Below are positions 1-10,578 of a DNA stretch of 64,000 bases, in pieces (the stretch's first letter is position 1; every line of letters starts with the position of its first letter). The translations under genes and the position numbers were made by a program. Source of the DNA: Parasponia andersonii (taxonomy: Eukaryota > Streptophyta > Magnoliopsida > Rosales > Cannabaceae); contig JXTB01000237.1 in NCBI GenBank assembly GCA_002914805.1, forward strand, positions 323,298 to 387,297, read 5' to 3'. The notes under the pieces are model-generated. The model worked only from the letters and a program-made list of their open reading frames with translations. It did no database searches and had not been told where the DNA came from.

Positions 1-1612
1 GATGCCTACTCTGGATATAACCAGATTCCCCTGTATAAGAAAGACCAGATCCACGCGGCTTTTATTACGGAGCGTGGTCTGTACTGTTACAGATGCATAC
101 CATTTGGTTTGAAGAACGTAGGGGCAACCTACCAGAGGCTCATGAACAAAATATTCATCGGGCTGCTAGGGAAGACTATGGAAGTCTGCATCGAAGACAT
201 GGACGTAAAGAGCAAAGAAGTTTCGGACTATCTGAGACATCTAGACGAATGTTTCTAGATTCTGAGGCAATATCGGATACGTCTGAACCCCAAGAAATGT
301 GCATTCGGGGTGTCCTCCGGCCAGTTCCTTGGGCACATCGTGAGTAGAAGGGGTATTGAGGCCAACCCGATCTAGTTGTCCTTGATCGCAGATGTGCAGA
401 GACCCTCAAATATTCGGGAGGTCCAGCGCCTAGCCGGGAAGATAGCCGTTTTCAGCCAGTTCGTCTCCAAGATGTCTGACTGATGCAAGCGTTTCTTCCA
501 GTGCCTAAAGAGAAGCTCTACTGTCATCTGGGGGGAGGAGTAGGACAAGGCACTGACAGATCTCAGGCTGTACTTAAGTTATCCTCCTATCCTGGCATCC
601 ACAGCAGAGGAGGAGCAGCTATATGCTTATTTAGCAGTGTCTAAAGTAGCGATCAGTGCCGTACTATTCGTCGAGGAGGACAACAAGCAGAAGCCGGTGT
701 TTTATACAAGCCGTATGCTCCTGAATGCAGAGAAACTGGTCCTCGCTCTACTCAATGCTAAGAAGAGACTCAGGCAATACTTTGAGGCACACTCAGTCAC
801 CGTGTACACAGATTTCCCCATCTGGAAAATCTTGGCCAAGCCACACCTATCAGGACGACTAACCAAGTGGGCCATTGAAATGAGGATATATGACATCGAT
901 TATCGGCCTCAAGTGGCGAAGAAAGGGCAAGTCATGCCAGATTTTCTGGTGGAAATCAAATCCTTCGGTGAGCTGCACGACCCGCTTTCGACGTCTCAGC
1001 CTCGCCCCCTTCAGCCTGGACCCTCTACACTGACGGATCCACGAATGCCTCAGAGTCAGGTATCGGGATAGTCCTGCAGACCCCAACAGGACTCAGAGTA
1101 GAGAAAGCTTTGAAGCTCAGTTTTCAGGCAACGAACAATGAGGCAGAGTACGAGGCACTGCTGCAAGGCCTTGAACTGGCTCTATACTTCGGAGTAGAGA
1201 GCATCACAGTAAAGACCGACTCGTACTTGATCGCGGGTCAGGTCAGAGGAGACTTCGAAGTAAAAGAGCCGAGATTACACAGGTACTTCTCCAAGGTAAT
1301 GAGGGCAAAAGCCTGCTTTAGCAGTTTCAATATCGAACAGATTCCCAGGGAGATGAACCAGAAGGCCGACGAGCTAGCTAAGAGCGTGTCGATCGGGAGA
1401 ACGACTGGACATGCAGAGATTCTCCTAGAGGGCGAGAATATGAAGGACCCTTCGGAGACCCTCGCACGCCATGTATTTGCAACCGACTCTGCAAACGAGG
1501 GGTGGATGAAACCCATCACCCAGTATTTGGCGTCAGAAAACCTGCCCGTGAACCCCTGAGAAGTAAGGTCGATCAGACTGAAGGCTGTCAGATACTCGAT
1601 GGTGGGGGAGTG
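1..1612 (+). mobile_element. Ty3/gypsy pol remnant (Tat-like), RT to second RNase H
   Basis: The segment opens inside a reverse transcriptase (the DAYSGYNQI block at base 1). It continues through the RT connection and a first RNase H (about 640-960), then enters a second RNase H-like domain (about 1020-1400, with the YTDGS start and the NNEAEYEAL motif). Two RNase H domains in tandem are known for the Tat/Ogre branch of plant Ty3/gypsy elements, so I place it there. It is cut by the window on the left and stops abruptly near 1612, before any integrase, where the sequence turns AT-rich. It is a broken fossil with several breaks. No LTR is recognisable on either side. Confidence 0.85.
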
Positions 1613-1615
1613 ACN

Positions 1616-1921
1616 TATACGTAGGCATACATATGGTACATGTCAGACCCTAATTCAAATTAATATAACTATAATTTTATTAGGACTCCTTTTTAATTTT
1701 ATTATTTATATTTTTATTTATCTTATTCTTTTTCATTTATTGACGTGGGCTACTAAAGTACCTTTTAATTTTGTTATTTATATTTTTATTTATCTTATTC
1801 TTTTTCATTTATTGACGTGGGCTACTAAAGTACCTCCACGTGGAAGGGACTCCATCACAAATACAAATATTGAACATGAATTTGGTATACGTACGAAACT
1901 ATATACTAACTGATCCAAAAA
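1616..1921. repeat. Duplicated upstream block, copy A part 1
   Basis: This block matches 13590-13901 in the same orientation and order. Shared landmarks are the start (TAGGCATACAT..GGTACATG), the run TTTTTCATTTATTGA, the ACGTGGAA..GACTCCA stretch, and TACGTACGAAAC near the end. Copy A contains a 73-bp tandem duplication (1688-1760 and 1761-1833) that copy B lacks. Its left edge coincides with the end of the gypsy remnant. It is noncoding. Confidence 0.75.
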
Positions 1922-2629
1922 CGTTTCCCAAATATCTTTGATCCGAAACAGCATTAATTGATATTATATCTCGATGCATATGGTATATATCTTTAAAAGA
2001 GAAAAAATATTGTAGAGATCGAAAGAAATGCTAACCTGAACGCGATGCGTGGCAGGCTAGTATTTTATGAATAGAACGAAAAAAATAGATAAACGTTTTG
2101 CTCATGAGATTCTTCACTGGTAGCGGCTTCTACAAGTATATCCTGAGTTTTTATCGTTTATCCTCCATAGTCAAAGCGCACCAATCTGTTGCTTGTTGGA
2201 AATGAAGGTGACCCCAAGTAGCTTATCATTAATGGAATATACACATTTTATGCTCATAAATTAATTTGTACATTAATAGCAGCTTTTCGTGGGACAAATA
2301 CTTGATTGTTAGTGATATTTTCACTATTGCCGACAGCTCCAAAAGGATATTTTGAGTTGTCGTTTCTCCTCCATAGATGCTTTGACTAGTGGTGGTTGTG
2401 GAAGCATATGATCGGCCGCATAGGAATTGTACCACGAAACTGTCGTAAGAATGTTAAGACAGTTTAGATATTGGATGCTTAAATATAAATGTGACTTCAG
2501 CCAGGATATTCGTCCTCATGAAATTGAAACTTTGGCAGTGCCGTCGACATAAGTCAGGCTGTTGTTCCACGTCCATAACATAATTCTCAACTTGCTTGTT
2601 CTGATCCTCAATGTTTTCGTTAACAAGTT

Positions 2630-3056
2630 CAACTTAATTGGTTTGAACTTGATATCTCGTTTTTCAAGTTTAGGATTTCCTTTTGGACTTCCACACCCAG
2701 TGGTTAAAACTAATTGATTGAATGAGTAATTATTCCCCAAGATGCCCCTCAGTAACCAGCCATTGAATGCCATTAGGCCACAAAGAATCACTATTAATAA
2801 TGGGGCAAAAAGAGATAACTTGAAAACATAATAGAATTTATTATTGGTTTAGTGAGTACTCTAGTATAAAGTTAACCTAATTAGAGTAACTATTTCATAT
2901 CTAAAAGATAATTCTCATCTTGGTTGTTGGGATCTTTGGGATTTTCAATACCAAATTCAACTAAGTTGAACTCGATTTCGCTTTTTTCAAGTTCAAGATT
3001 TCCTCCATGGTTACAACCAATTGAATAAGTACTTATTCCGAAATAAGTACTCCCTC
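2630..3056. repeat. Diverged direct repeat pair of about 110 bp
   Basis: Two related segments lie at about 2630-2745 and 2953-3056. Both run from a TTCAACT..GTTGAAC-like start through a TTTTTCAAGTT..AGATTTCC core to a CAATTGAAT..GTA end. They are noncoding and too diverged to assign to an element family. Confidence 0.5.
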
Positions 3057-3234
3057 AATATCGTCCTCTAAGGATTTTCAACGTTCGATATCTCACAATT
3101 TTAGACATATTCTATTTGATTTGTACTAAATGAGGATTTTAAGAAATGTGCTTAATCCAATCTTTTTAGACCATACTTTGAATAGATTTCCTTTTTTTTC
3201 TTGCTTGGAATTTCAATAATTATCCCATTGTTAA

Positions 3235-3238
<4 letters not shown>

Positions 3239-3278
<40 letters not shown>
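3239..3278. repeat. (TA)n microsatellite
   Basis: An uninterrupted TA dinucleotide run of about 20 units. Confidence 0.95.
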
Positions 3279-3280
<2 letters not shown>

Positions 3281-4369
3281 CAATTATATGTTTCTTAATT
3301 GTAGTGATTAAAGTTTATCATTACACCCAGATTAACTATTTATTCACCACTATTATCAAGTGGTATATCACCTGATTACTGAGACGATAAAAACTGAAAA
3401 AAATTTATTGGCATATTTATTATTATACCTTTAGTTTATTACTTATCTACCTATATCACTTTTTTATGATGAACATAAAAAAAAAAATACTAATTTACTA
3501 CTAATATACAGATTGGTATACTAACCGCTATATACTCGTAGCAAATTACCGAATTTAAAATTCAGTGGTATGTCGCGTATTAATTACTATTTACCCACTG
3601 ATATTACATTATATAAAATCAAATATTATAATATTCTTTATTCAAGCATGAGCACGAAGCAAAACTCTCTGAAAAAAAAAAATAGAATAGTATCTGATTT
3701 GCCTAGGTAATTAGGCATCAAACGTATACATATTCATAGCTATTTACTTTCTTAAACTAAATAAATTTGTAACGTTTTCTTCTCTTGCCTAATTCCCAAC
3801 CTTTTTTCTTTTTGTTCTAATATTTACTTGCATTTCATTTTTTTTTGAAAATAAAAAAGGCTTGATGTTCCTTTTTTTCGACTATTTCTTTCCATTGAAT
3901 CTTGAAATAGGTATATAAGAAGAAATCTGTCAAATAAAGATTTTTTTTTTCTTTGGACATATCTTTCCATTGAATCTTGAAATAGGTTTGATTCTCCATA
4001 TTTTTTTACATAATTTGAGAGGTTTTGTTGTTTTTAAATTAAATCATCTATAATTCTATCATGAAAAACCAAATATTGTAAGCTTAAACGCACAAAAGAA
4101 AAAAAAAAACTAACGAAACAAAAAGAAAATAGAAGAGAAAAAGAATAAGAATAGTAAAAGAGAGAAAGGGGGCCGGGAGGGAGGGCGAGCATTGATGCAT
4201 GTCGACCCCCAGTAACGCTTGACATGAAGGGTTCCAAACTAATGAAAAAAGAAGTTTAAAAATGACATAAAAGATTCTGTATTTAATGATGCTCCATAAT
4301 GGGAAGGTCCCCACTACAAATCAAAACTTTAAAAAAGTAGTGCTATATCAATTTTTCATACGGGACCTA

Positions 4370-4600
4370 ACTTGTCCCAATTAATAGAATATTTAATAAC
4401 TGATATACTATTCCACTTAAATAATGGATTTAGTTCACAAATTCGTAACAAGCGTTAGACGTTGATTACGACTACCTAATTTCCCAAATTAATAAAATAT
4501 TTAATAGTTAATTATCCAACTTAAATAATTAGTTCATAAATTAGTATGTATTAGATGTTGACTAGGACTCTACTATACGCAAGTCAAATCCTAGCAACCT
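4370..4600. repeat. Duplicated upstream block, copy A part 2
   Basis: This matches 13902-14075. It is built of two tandem, diverged units of about 110 bp. Each unit has an AATATTTAATA start, a TTCA(T/C)AAATT middle and a GTTAGATGTTGA-type end. The downstream edge, with CGCAAGTCAAATCCTAGC, is almost identical in both copies. It forms the immediate upstream region of the F-box relic. Confidence 0.75.
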
Positions 4601-4610
4601 AGATAAATAG

Positions 4611-4617
4611 TATAAAT
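4611..4617 (+). promoter_or_regulatory. TATA box of the F-box locus
   Basis: TATAAAT lies 84 bp upstream of the ATG at 4695, a normal plant spacing for a short 5' leader. A 26-bp motif around the start (TCTCAAGGGAAGCAA) occurs twice, in the leader near 4650 and in the first codons near 4711, so the leader and start region share a small local duplication. Confidence 0.45.
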
Positions 4618-4694
4618 ATGTAGACACGAGAGGAAACAAAGGCAATTCTCCAACTCTCAAGGGAAGCAAATTAAGGCACCGTGTGATCATCATC

Positions 4695-5668
4695 ATGGCC
4701 ACCAATTCTCTAACTCTCAAGGGAAGCAATGCCAAAACTGAAGAAGAATCAATATCAAATACATCGTTAAACGATATTCCCGATGGTATACTCTTTGAAA
4801 TCCTTGTTAGGCTACCAGATTGCCGATCAGTAATACAAAGTTGCTTAGTCACCTGATTTTCAGCCCCCAATTCATTCCTAGCTTCACTGATCACCACTGC
4901 CAATGCCAAGTTGTCGACTCGCCACACTATACGTTGTTGCCGGAGTTACCACTTCCCATTCTATATTCTTTATAGAAGATTATTACCATCATCATATTCT
5001 AGTACTACTGGTTGTAACAATTACCTTGAATTCTTTCCCGAATCCATGGTCATAAATGCATCGTTTGAGGACTTGTTGCTTGTCTACCCGTCATCATCTT
5101 CCCTGAATTACGACCAAAACTACTACGTCTGCAATCCGCTCACTAGGCTGTGCCTCGAACTTCCTGCCATCCCTTGTCGCCGCAAGATCCCTATTGGCTT
5201 TGGACTAGTCTGCGAATGTGCCCAAAACACGATTACGAGAGGTTTCGAGTCGTGTTGTTGTATAGTTTCCTTTCCCCGCCACATAGTAGTGATCAACTAG
5301 TAGCCTCAATATTTTGTTCGGAGACTGGAAACTGGAGCGAATCCTTCGTCACACCCTCGTCACATCTGATGCATGATCAGGAATTTTCTCCCTTATGTCA
5401 AATGTGTAGCGTCGATACTAAGGTTGGTACTGTTGCTTGCAACGGGAGCTTGCATTGGCTAATTTTGAACTACGTGTACTCGACGGTATGTGTGATCGTC
5501 GCTTTAAACCCATTCGACGAAATGAATCGGCCGTGGCGTATCATTGCTCCTCCTGCTGATCTCTACAATCCAAGATTAGAAGTCTGGTATTATAGAGACC
5601 AAATGCTATACCTTGGAGTGTGCCAGAAGAGGCTCCAAGCTTACCTAATACCTAAGCATGGAAGTTAA
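4695..5668 (+). pseudogene. F-box protein pseudogene (F-box associated type)
   Basis: The reading frame from the ATG at 4695 gives a short leader and then an F-box: the LNDIPDGILFEILVRLPDC stretch at about residues 29-47, followed by RSVIQSCLVT. F-box proteins are substrate receptors of SCF ubiquitin ligases, and the F-box binds SKP1. The downstream part has the usual features of plant F-box-associated proteins: YYVCNPLTRLCLELP at about 5120-5165, and later VASIFCSETGNWSES and VACNGSLHWL. The frame is interrupted by a TGA at about 4855, immediately after the F-box core. It also changes frame between about 5210 and 5230, where similarity moves from the 4695 frame to the frame open from 5150 to 5668. 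The usual KRW residues after the first helices are missing. It is a decayed host gene with at least two lesions. The only alternative is an unusual spliced gene, but no good intron sites surround the stop. Confidence 0.8.
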
Positions 5669-5706
5669 GTAATTTGAGAGTTATTAGACAATAACGATGA
5701 TGACAC

Positions 5707-6720
5707 TGTTAGAAATAAACTTATTTTGTGATCCATTAGACCATAATTTAATTGTTTGGGCTTATGTTGTGAGTTGGGCTTATTTTGGTGGTGTGTGTGT
5801 CTAATAACCCATAGTTTAATATCTAAGTTTCTAGAGTATTCTTGTATTTGCTAGAATACTCTTGTATTTTGTATAATTAATTAGGTCGTGGCTAAGGAAG
5901 AGATCGTGGACGTGGAAGAGGATGCTTCAACAACAATTATAAAAATAAAGATAGACGAGAAAGTTTGACAAAAGGTCTTGGAAGAGGTAACCCACGACGT
6001 TGTTATGACAAGTCCCAAATCAAGTGTCACAACTATCAGAGATATGCTTTCAAAAAGTTCAAGGTACTTGTTGAAAAGAAAAGTGGTCGAAGTATCAAGG
6101 CAATGAGATCTGATAGAGGAGGAGAATTCACATCCCACGAGTTTCAGAAGTATTATGAAGACAACAGCATCCGCCATCCTTTAACAGTACCAAGATCTCC
6201 CCAACAGAATGGTATCGCAGAAAGAAAGAATGGAACAATCTTAGACATAGCCAGAAGCATGCTCAAGAGCAAAGGATTACCAAAGGAGTTTTGGGCTGAA
6301 GCTGTAGCTTGTGTAGTTTACCTGTTAAATCATTCTCCAATAAGAAACGTATAGGGAAAGACGCCACAAGAAGCTAGGAGCAGAAGAAAGCCTGGAACCT
6401 CTTACATAAAAGTGTTTAGAAGCATAGCTTATGCTCACGTGCCTGATGAAAAGAGAATCAAGCCTGATGATAAAAGTGAAAAGTTTATCTTCATCGACTG
6501 TGACTCTAACTCAAAAGGCTACAAGCTCTATAAACCAAGCAATGGCAAAACTATTATTAGTCGCGATGGGGAGTTTGACGAAGAAAGCACCTGGGAATGG
6601 CACACACAAGAGGAAAATTATGACTTCCTACTATACATTGAAGAAGAAAACGAGCAATAAAGAATGGAGCACGTAAAAGAAGAACTACAAGAGCCTGTCA
6701 CCCCACCAAATACTTCTGTT
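5707..6720 (+). mobile_element. Ty1/copia remnant, LTR plus gag/integrase pieces
   Basis: A TGTTAGAAAT start at 5707 opens an LTR-like stretch of about 170 bp. It is followed by a Gly/Arg-rich segment typical of the copia nucleocapsid region. An integrase piece then follows directly, with the MRSDRGGEFTS and SPQQNGIAERKN catalytic-core motifs at about 6100-6240, and the integrase C-terminal region continues to about 6660. The reverse transcriptase is absent and gag is joined to the integrase, so this is an internally deleted fossil with a few further breaks. It lies 40 bp past the F-box relic. Lineage within copia is not assigned. Confidence 0.8.
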
Positions 6721-6966
6721 GGAAGCTGGCATTTGCCTTAATTGGGTGACAGAAAAATTAATTTGCCTTAAGGCAACTTTTGGAAATTAACTTCAACCTG
6801 TTGGAAGTTCAATTTGCCTTAATTTCATTTCATTTCATTACCGTACACCTCTTTCCGCACCAAAGCTAGCATCATGAACCAAACTCCACCAAATACTTGT
6901 GTCTGTTGGAAATAGGAGGATTTGCCTTAAAAGGCAAAAATTAATTTGCCTTAAGGCAAAAATTAA
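6697..6966. repeat. Direct repeats rich in TTGCCTTAAGGCAA palindromes
   Basis: The phrase CCACCAAATACTT followed by TGTTGGAA occurs at about 6702 and 6888. Each copy is followed by ATTTGCCTTAA and AATTAATTTGCCTTAAGGCAA. The palindromic core TTGCCTTAAGGCAA recurs. The segment sits between the copia remnant and the Harbinger-type element. It is noncoding and of unknown origin, and could be decayed LTR or MITE ends. Confidence 0.55.
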
Positions 6967-7417
6967 GGCAACTTTTGGTTGGATGAAATGAAAATGAAGA
7001 GAATGGTAATGAAATAGGAATAGGAAAGGAAATGAAATGAAAAGTGAGATTTTTGTTTGGTTAGAACTTTGGAATCATATTTTGAATGGGGATTATTATA
7101 TATGATTTTCAAAATAATAGAATGAAATTAATTGTATTTTGATAAATATACTCCTAATCATTTAATAAATATTTTTAGGAAAGAGGTGAACAAATTGGTA
7201 ATGAAAAAATAAATTGAACTTCTTTTTTTTTCTATATAAAAGATAGATTAAATTAGTTACCATATATGAAAAAAAACACACGATATATATTAAGAACATT
7301 AATCATTTTGAAATTTTTCTTAATTTCCCTATTGCAAAGCATTTATTAACCCTTCTTTTTTAAACAAAATCTGAAATAATTACTAATATTCATTTACCTT
7401 ATTAGTTATTAATATTT

Positions 7418-7622
7418 TGTGGAGAATTAGATAAAAGTCGTTCTTTCATTTTTATAGTTTTAGGGAAACTTGTTTGTTAGGATTAAGGAGAGCATTTTGG
7501 CCTGAATTAGGGAGCTTGTTTTTTAGTATCTTTGGCTATGTACAATCTTTACAAATACCTTTGTGATAATCAGATTATAACAAGAACGAAAAGTAAAAAA
7601 GTAGCCTATTTCTGTTTCAACA
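7418..7622 (+). repeat. 5' LTR of the small LTR element
   Basis: It starts TGTGGAGAATTAG and ends TGTTTCAACA, immediately before the TGGTATCAGA primer site at 7623. Confidence 0.85.
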
Positions 7623-7805
7623 TGGTATCAGACCCGATATTATTGATATTTCCAGCAAAATTCCAGTAAAAAAAAATCAAATACACAATCTACCAGTTAA
7701 TATCTATATTCTTCGAAAAAAAAAAAACCAAAAACACAAAAACAAGTAAACAGAAAAAAAAAACAACAGAGCCATTTCACTTCAACCTCCATTACTCATT
7801 TTAGT

Positions 7806-7813
7806 CTATATAA

Positions 7814-7848
<35 letters not shown>

Positions 7849-7850
7849 GA
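7806..7850. repeat. (TA)n microsatellite
   Basis: Imperfect TATATA run interrupted by TGTATA, just upstream of the captured kinase piece. Confidence 0.8.
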
Positions 7851-7894
7851 AATTGGCAAATGTGATACCTGACCTGCAGCTCGCCATCGCCGCT

Positions 7895-8090
7895 GTTGGC
7901 CTTCAGTTGAAACCACCAAACATGCCGAGCACCTCGTCTCGGCCATCAAGCGCGCCAAGCTCGGGAACACCAAAGGGATCGACCATATCCTGAATGAGGT
8001 CTGGATCCTCTGCCAGGTAAACCATCGCAACCTGGTGCACCTCCTTGGCTGCTGCGTTGAGCTTGACCAACCCCTCCTCATCTCCGAGTT
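7895..8090 (+). pseudogene. Captured piece of a WAK-like receptor kinase
   Basis: One frame reads AIKRAKLGNTKG, then HILNEVWILCQVNHRNLV and HLLGCCVELDQPLLISEF. This matches the kinase N-lobe of wall-associated-kinase-like receptors: the VAIK strand with the ATP-binding lysine, helix C around the LNEV glutamate, and the LLGCCVE beta4-beta5 region up to the hinge. These kinases act at the plasma membrane. Here there is no start, glycine-rich loop, catalytic loop or C-lobe, so it cannot make a kinase. GC content and GC at third codon positions are far above the surrounding AT-rich DNA. It lies inside an LTR element, which suggests transduplication of a host exon. Recognition of the family is from memory of its motifs. 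Confidence 0.75.
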
Positions 8091-8275
8091 TTCCCCAAAG
8101 CCTATATCATTCAGTCCCATTACAAGGCCCACCTCAAGACCAGTGGTACCCGAGGCCATTCTTGCGACTATGGTCATGTCTTTTCCAGGGGAGACACCCC
8201 ATGACCGGATGAACCTGTCGTAGGTGTTCTCGCCGGCAACCGTAATCACAATCTCGAATAGCTGCTGGTACTCTT
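8090..8275 (-). pseudogene. Second protein-like piece, opposite strand, family unknown
   Basis: The minus strand from about 8275 has an open stretch of conserved-protein character, including EYQQLFEIVITVAGENTYD, then RFIRSWGVSPGKDMTIVAR and MASGTTGLEVGLVMGLNDIG. Like the kinase piece next to it, it is much more GC-rich than its surroundings, and it ends where the kinase similarity ends. It is probably an exon fragment of another host gene captured in the same element. I do not recognise the family, and nothing indicates that it is expressed. Confidence 0.45.
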
Positions 8276-8310
8276 ATAAGACTTGGAAACTGAAGTATTC
8301 AGGGCTTTAA

Positions 8311-8750
8311 GTGCCACGAAGAAAATTAGACTTGTCAATCTCAGGTCCTAGTTGTTGGGCTTGGACCAAAAAAAAAAAGGGAAAAGAAAAAACAATCATG
8401 GACCTTATGGGCTCTAGGAGAGAGTTGGAACTATCAAGCCTATTTATAAACTATATATATAGTTTAAAAAAACAAAAAAGGCTATATCTTAAAAAAAAAC
8501 CATATATTCAAAAAAAAAAAGAAAAAAAAAAGAGAGGATGTATTTACCAAAAAAATATCAAAAGAAATAAAAATAAAAAAATATATATAAATGTCAAAAA
8601 AATGAGTTATTGTTGCTCACAAAAATATGCAAGTTCCAGATGTTGGGATCACAGTTGTGATCCACATAGAAGGAATTCTAAAGAAACCTCTGCTATTGCA
8701 GTCGTTGAAATAAAGATATAAGATGAAAAAGATAAAAGTATCTTAACATT
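8311..8750. other. A-rich interior of the LTR element
   Basis: Many A-runs. The open frame here encodes only lysine-rich low complexity and is not a gene. Confidence 0.5.
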
Positions 8751-8759
8751 GACAACATT

Positions 8760-9010
8760 TGTAGATGATTTCTTGTGGTATTGTGGTATTGAATTAAATT
8801 GAAGGATATGTTGTGAAGCTCACGATAATATGAGCTTGACATGTGAATTTTTTTTTTTTTTTTTGAAATTGAAGCATATACTGTAAAATTTATGATAGTA
8901 TGAGCTTGGTATGTGAAATTCATATGAATTTGAGTCTAGTATGTGAAATTTTAGAATTTAATCTGTTGTAAAATTCATGTGAAACTTGAATCTAGCATGA
9001 GAGATTTCCA
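8760..9010. repeat. Degenerate direct repeats around TATGAGCTTG / ATGTGAAATT
   Basis: Several diverged copies of a unit with a TGTAAAATT(C/T)ATG core, then TATGAGCTTG or TTGA(A/G)TCTAG(T/C)ATG and TGTGAAATT, follow one another. Noncoding. Confidence 0.5.
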
Positions 9011-9051
9011 AAATTATTCTAAAACTTAAGCGCAAAGTTATTATGCACCAA

Positions 9052-10300
9052 TTTAAAGGAGAAATCAAGTAAAATATGCACGAAAATAGACATATTTTGG
9101 TCTATATGTTTAGTTTAAAAACTCTCTGAAAAAATATGCATGTAGACGAAATTATCCTTAAAAATACTAAGAAAAAAATTATGTCCATCACCTTTAATTG
9201 ATCTGAATCTCTCTCGCACAGAAACTTTCTCTCGACTGAAAATCTCAGGTAATCCAAGAATTATAGTACTCCATAGTCCATACTCGCACAAAACCTCGTT
9301 CCCATCTCTTACAACGCCGTCAAACTCATCATTTCTCTATCTTACAACGCCGTCAAACTCATCATTTCTCTATCTTCTCTCTTCATTCTTCTCCACATAG
9401 TTATGGGTATAGTCTAAAATAGCATATTATCAAATTTCGAGATATTATGAGGTAATTTANAAAGTACCACTTCATCGAAATTATATCGAAATTATGTCGA
9501 AAATTATCGACAATATCATTTTTATCGAAATATTAACAAGAATACCACTTTTATCTAAATATCATCGAAAATGCATCGAAAATTCATTGAACTTGCACCG
9601 AAAATTATCAAAAATACTATTTTCATTGAAATTTTATTGAGAATACAATTTTGATCAAAATATTATCGAAAAACTATCAAAATTGCATCGAAAATTGTTA
9701 AAAATACCATTTTCATTGAAATTTTGCTGAGAATACAATTTTCATCGAAATATCATCGAAAAACCATCGAAAATTCATCGAAATTACATCGAAAATTGTC
9801 AAAAATACCATTTTCATTAAAATTTAACTGAAAATATAATTTTCATCAAAATATCATCGAAAAACTATCGAAAATTATCGTGATTTTTTTTTAAACTCTC
9901 AAAAATTAACCTCAAAACGATTTTGCCACACATAAATTATCTCATAATATCTCGAAATTTGATGATACTCTATTTTAAACTATACCCATAACTATATGGA
10001 GAAGAATGATGAGAGAATATAGGGAAATGATGAGTTTGACGGTATTGTAAAAGATGAGAACGAGGATTTGTGCGAGTATGGATTATGGAGTAGTATAATT
10101 CTTGGATTATCTAAGATTTTCAGTCGAAAGAGAATTTTTGTGTGAGAGAGAGATTCGGATCAATTAAATGAGATATGCATAGATTTTTCTTAATATTTTT
10201 AAGAGTAATTTCGTCCACATACATATTTTTTCAGAGATTTTTTAAACAGACCAAAATATATATATCTTAATGCATATTTTACCTAATTTCTCATTTAAAG
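9052..10300. mobile_element. Long-TIR Mutator-like (foldback) element
   Basis: Arms of about 400 bp at 9052-9460 and 9925-10300 are inverted copies of each other. Read inward, both give TTTAAA(G/T)GAGAAAT, AGTAAAATATGCA-like, TTTTGGTCT, TCTCTGAAAAAATATG, GACGAAATTA, TTAATTGATC(T/C)GAATCTCTC, then AATCCAAGAATT and ATAGTTATGGGTATAGT. Long TIRs around a noncoding core are typical of Mutator-like elements without transposase. The left arm holds a 34-bp tandem duplication (TCTTACAACGCCGTCAAACT repeated near 9309 and 9342). No target duplication is certain, and the ends are approximate to within about 30 bp. Confidence 0.7.
9465..9895. repeat. ATCGAAA-rich degenerate tandem core
   Basis: The space between the two arms is almost entirely short variants of ATCGAAAAT/ATTGAAATT, alternating with AATACCATTTTCAT. 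They are loosely organised into a unit of about 100-120 bp present some four times. It is noncoding and may have expanded within the element. Confidence 0.7.
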
Positions 10301-10578
10301 AGGAGTGATAAACTGAAATGTGTTGTTTTTCCTTGTATTTGGAGGATTGTTCCTACTAGAATTCCGGAACATATTTTTAGGCATGTTTTTCGAGAGTTAT
10401 GTCTTGTACACTCTCTATATATATGTTGTACACATCCAAACACAAAAATATGAAAAGAAAATATCAATATTCTCATATTCAAACCATTCTTCATGTATCT
10501 TCAAAATATATTTCCTATCTTTTAACAAAGTTGTTCTAAAAATTCGTGTAAGTTGGTATACACCAACTCCAGGAGAAG

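Larger units (their letters stand above)
1922..4369. other. Gene-free AT-rich interval splitting copy A
   Basis: I see no gene here. The two halves of the duplicated block lie on either side of this 2.4-kb stretch but are contiguous at 13.6-14.1 kb, so it is either an insertion in copy A or a deletion from copy B. It contains diverged direct repeats (2630-3056), a TA microsatellite (3239-3278), and two similar pyrimidine-rich segments near 3880 and 3955 that share TTTCCATTGAATCTTGAAAT. Confidence 0.5.

Noticed and set aside
4034-4314. Hydrophobic Ser/Phe/Leu-rich minus-strand frames
   Set aside because: They come from an A/G-rich low-complexity tract and have no support.
5881-6177. Minus-strand frame of 98 codons
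   Set aside because: It is the complement of copia gag/integrase sequence.
7806-8249. A complete minus-strand gene of 147 codons
   Set aside because: Only the part before the kinase fragment looks protein-like; the rest is the complement of the kinase piece and a TA repeat.
8311-8721. Open frame of 136 codons on the plus strand
   Set aside because: The product is lysine-rich low complexity from A-runs, with no homology features and no gene context.
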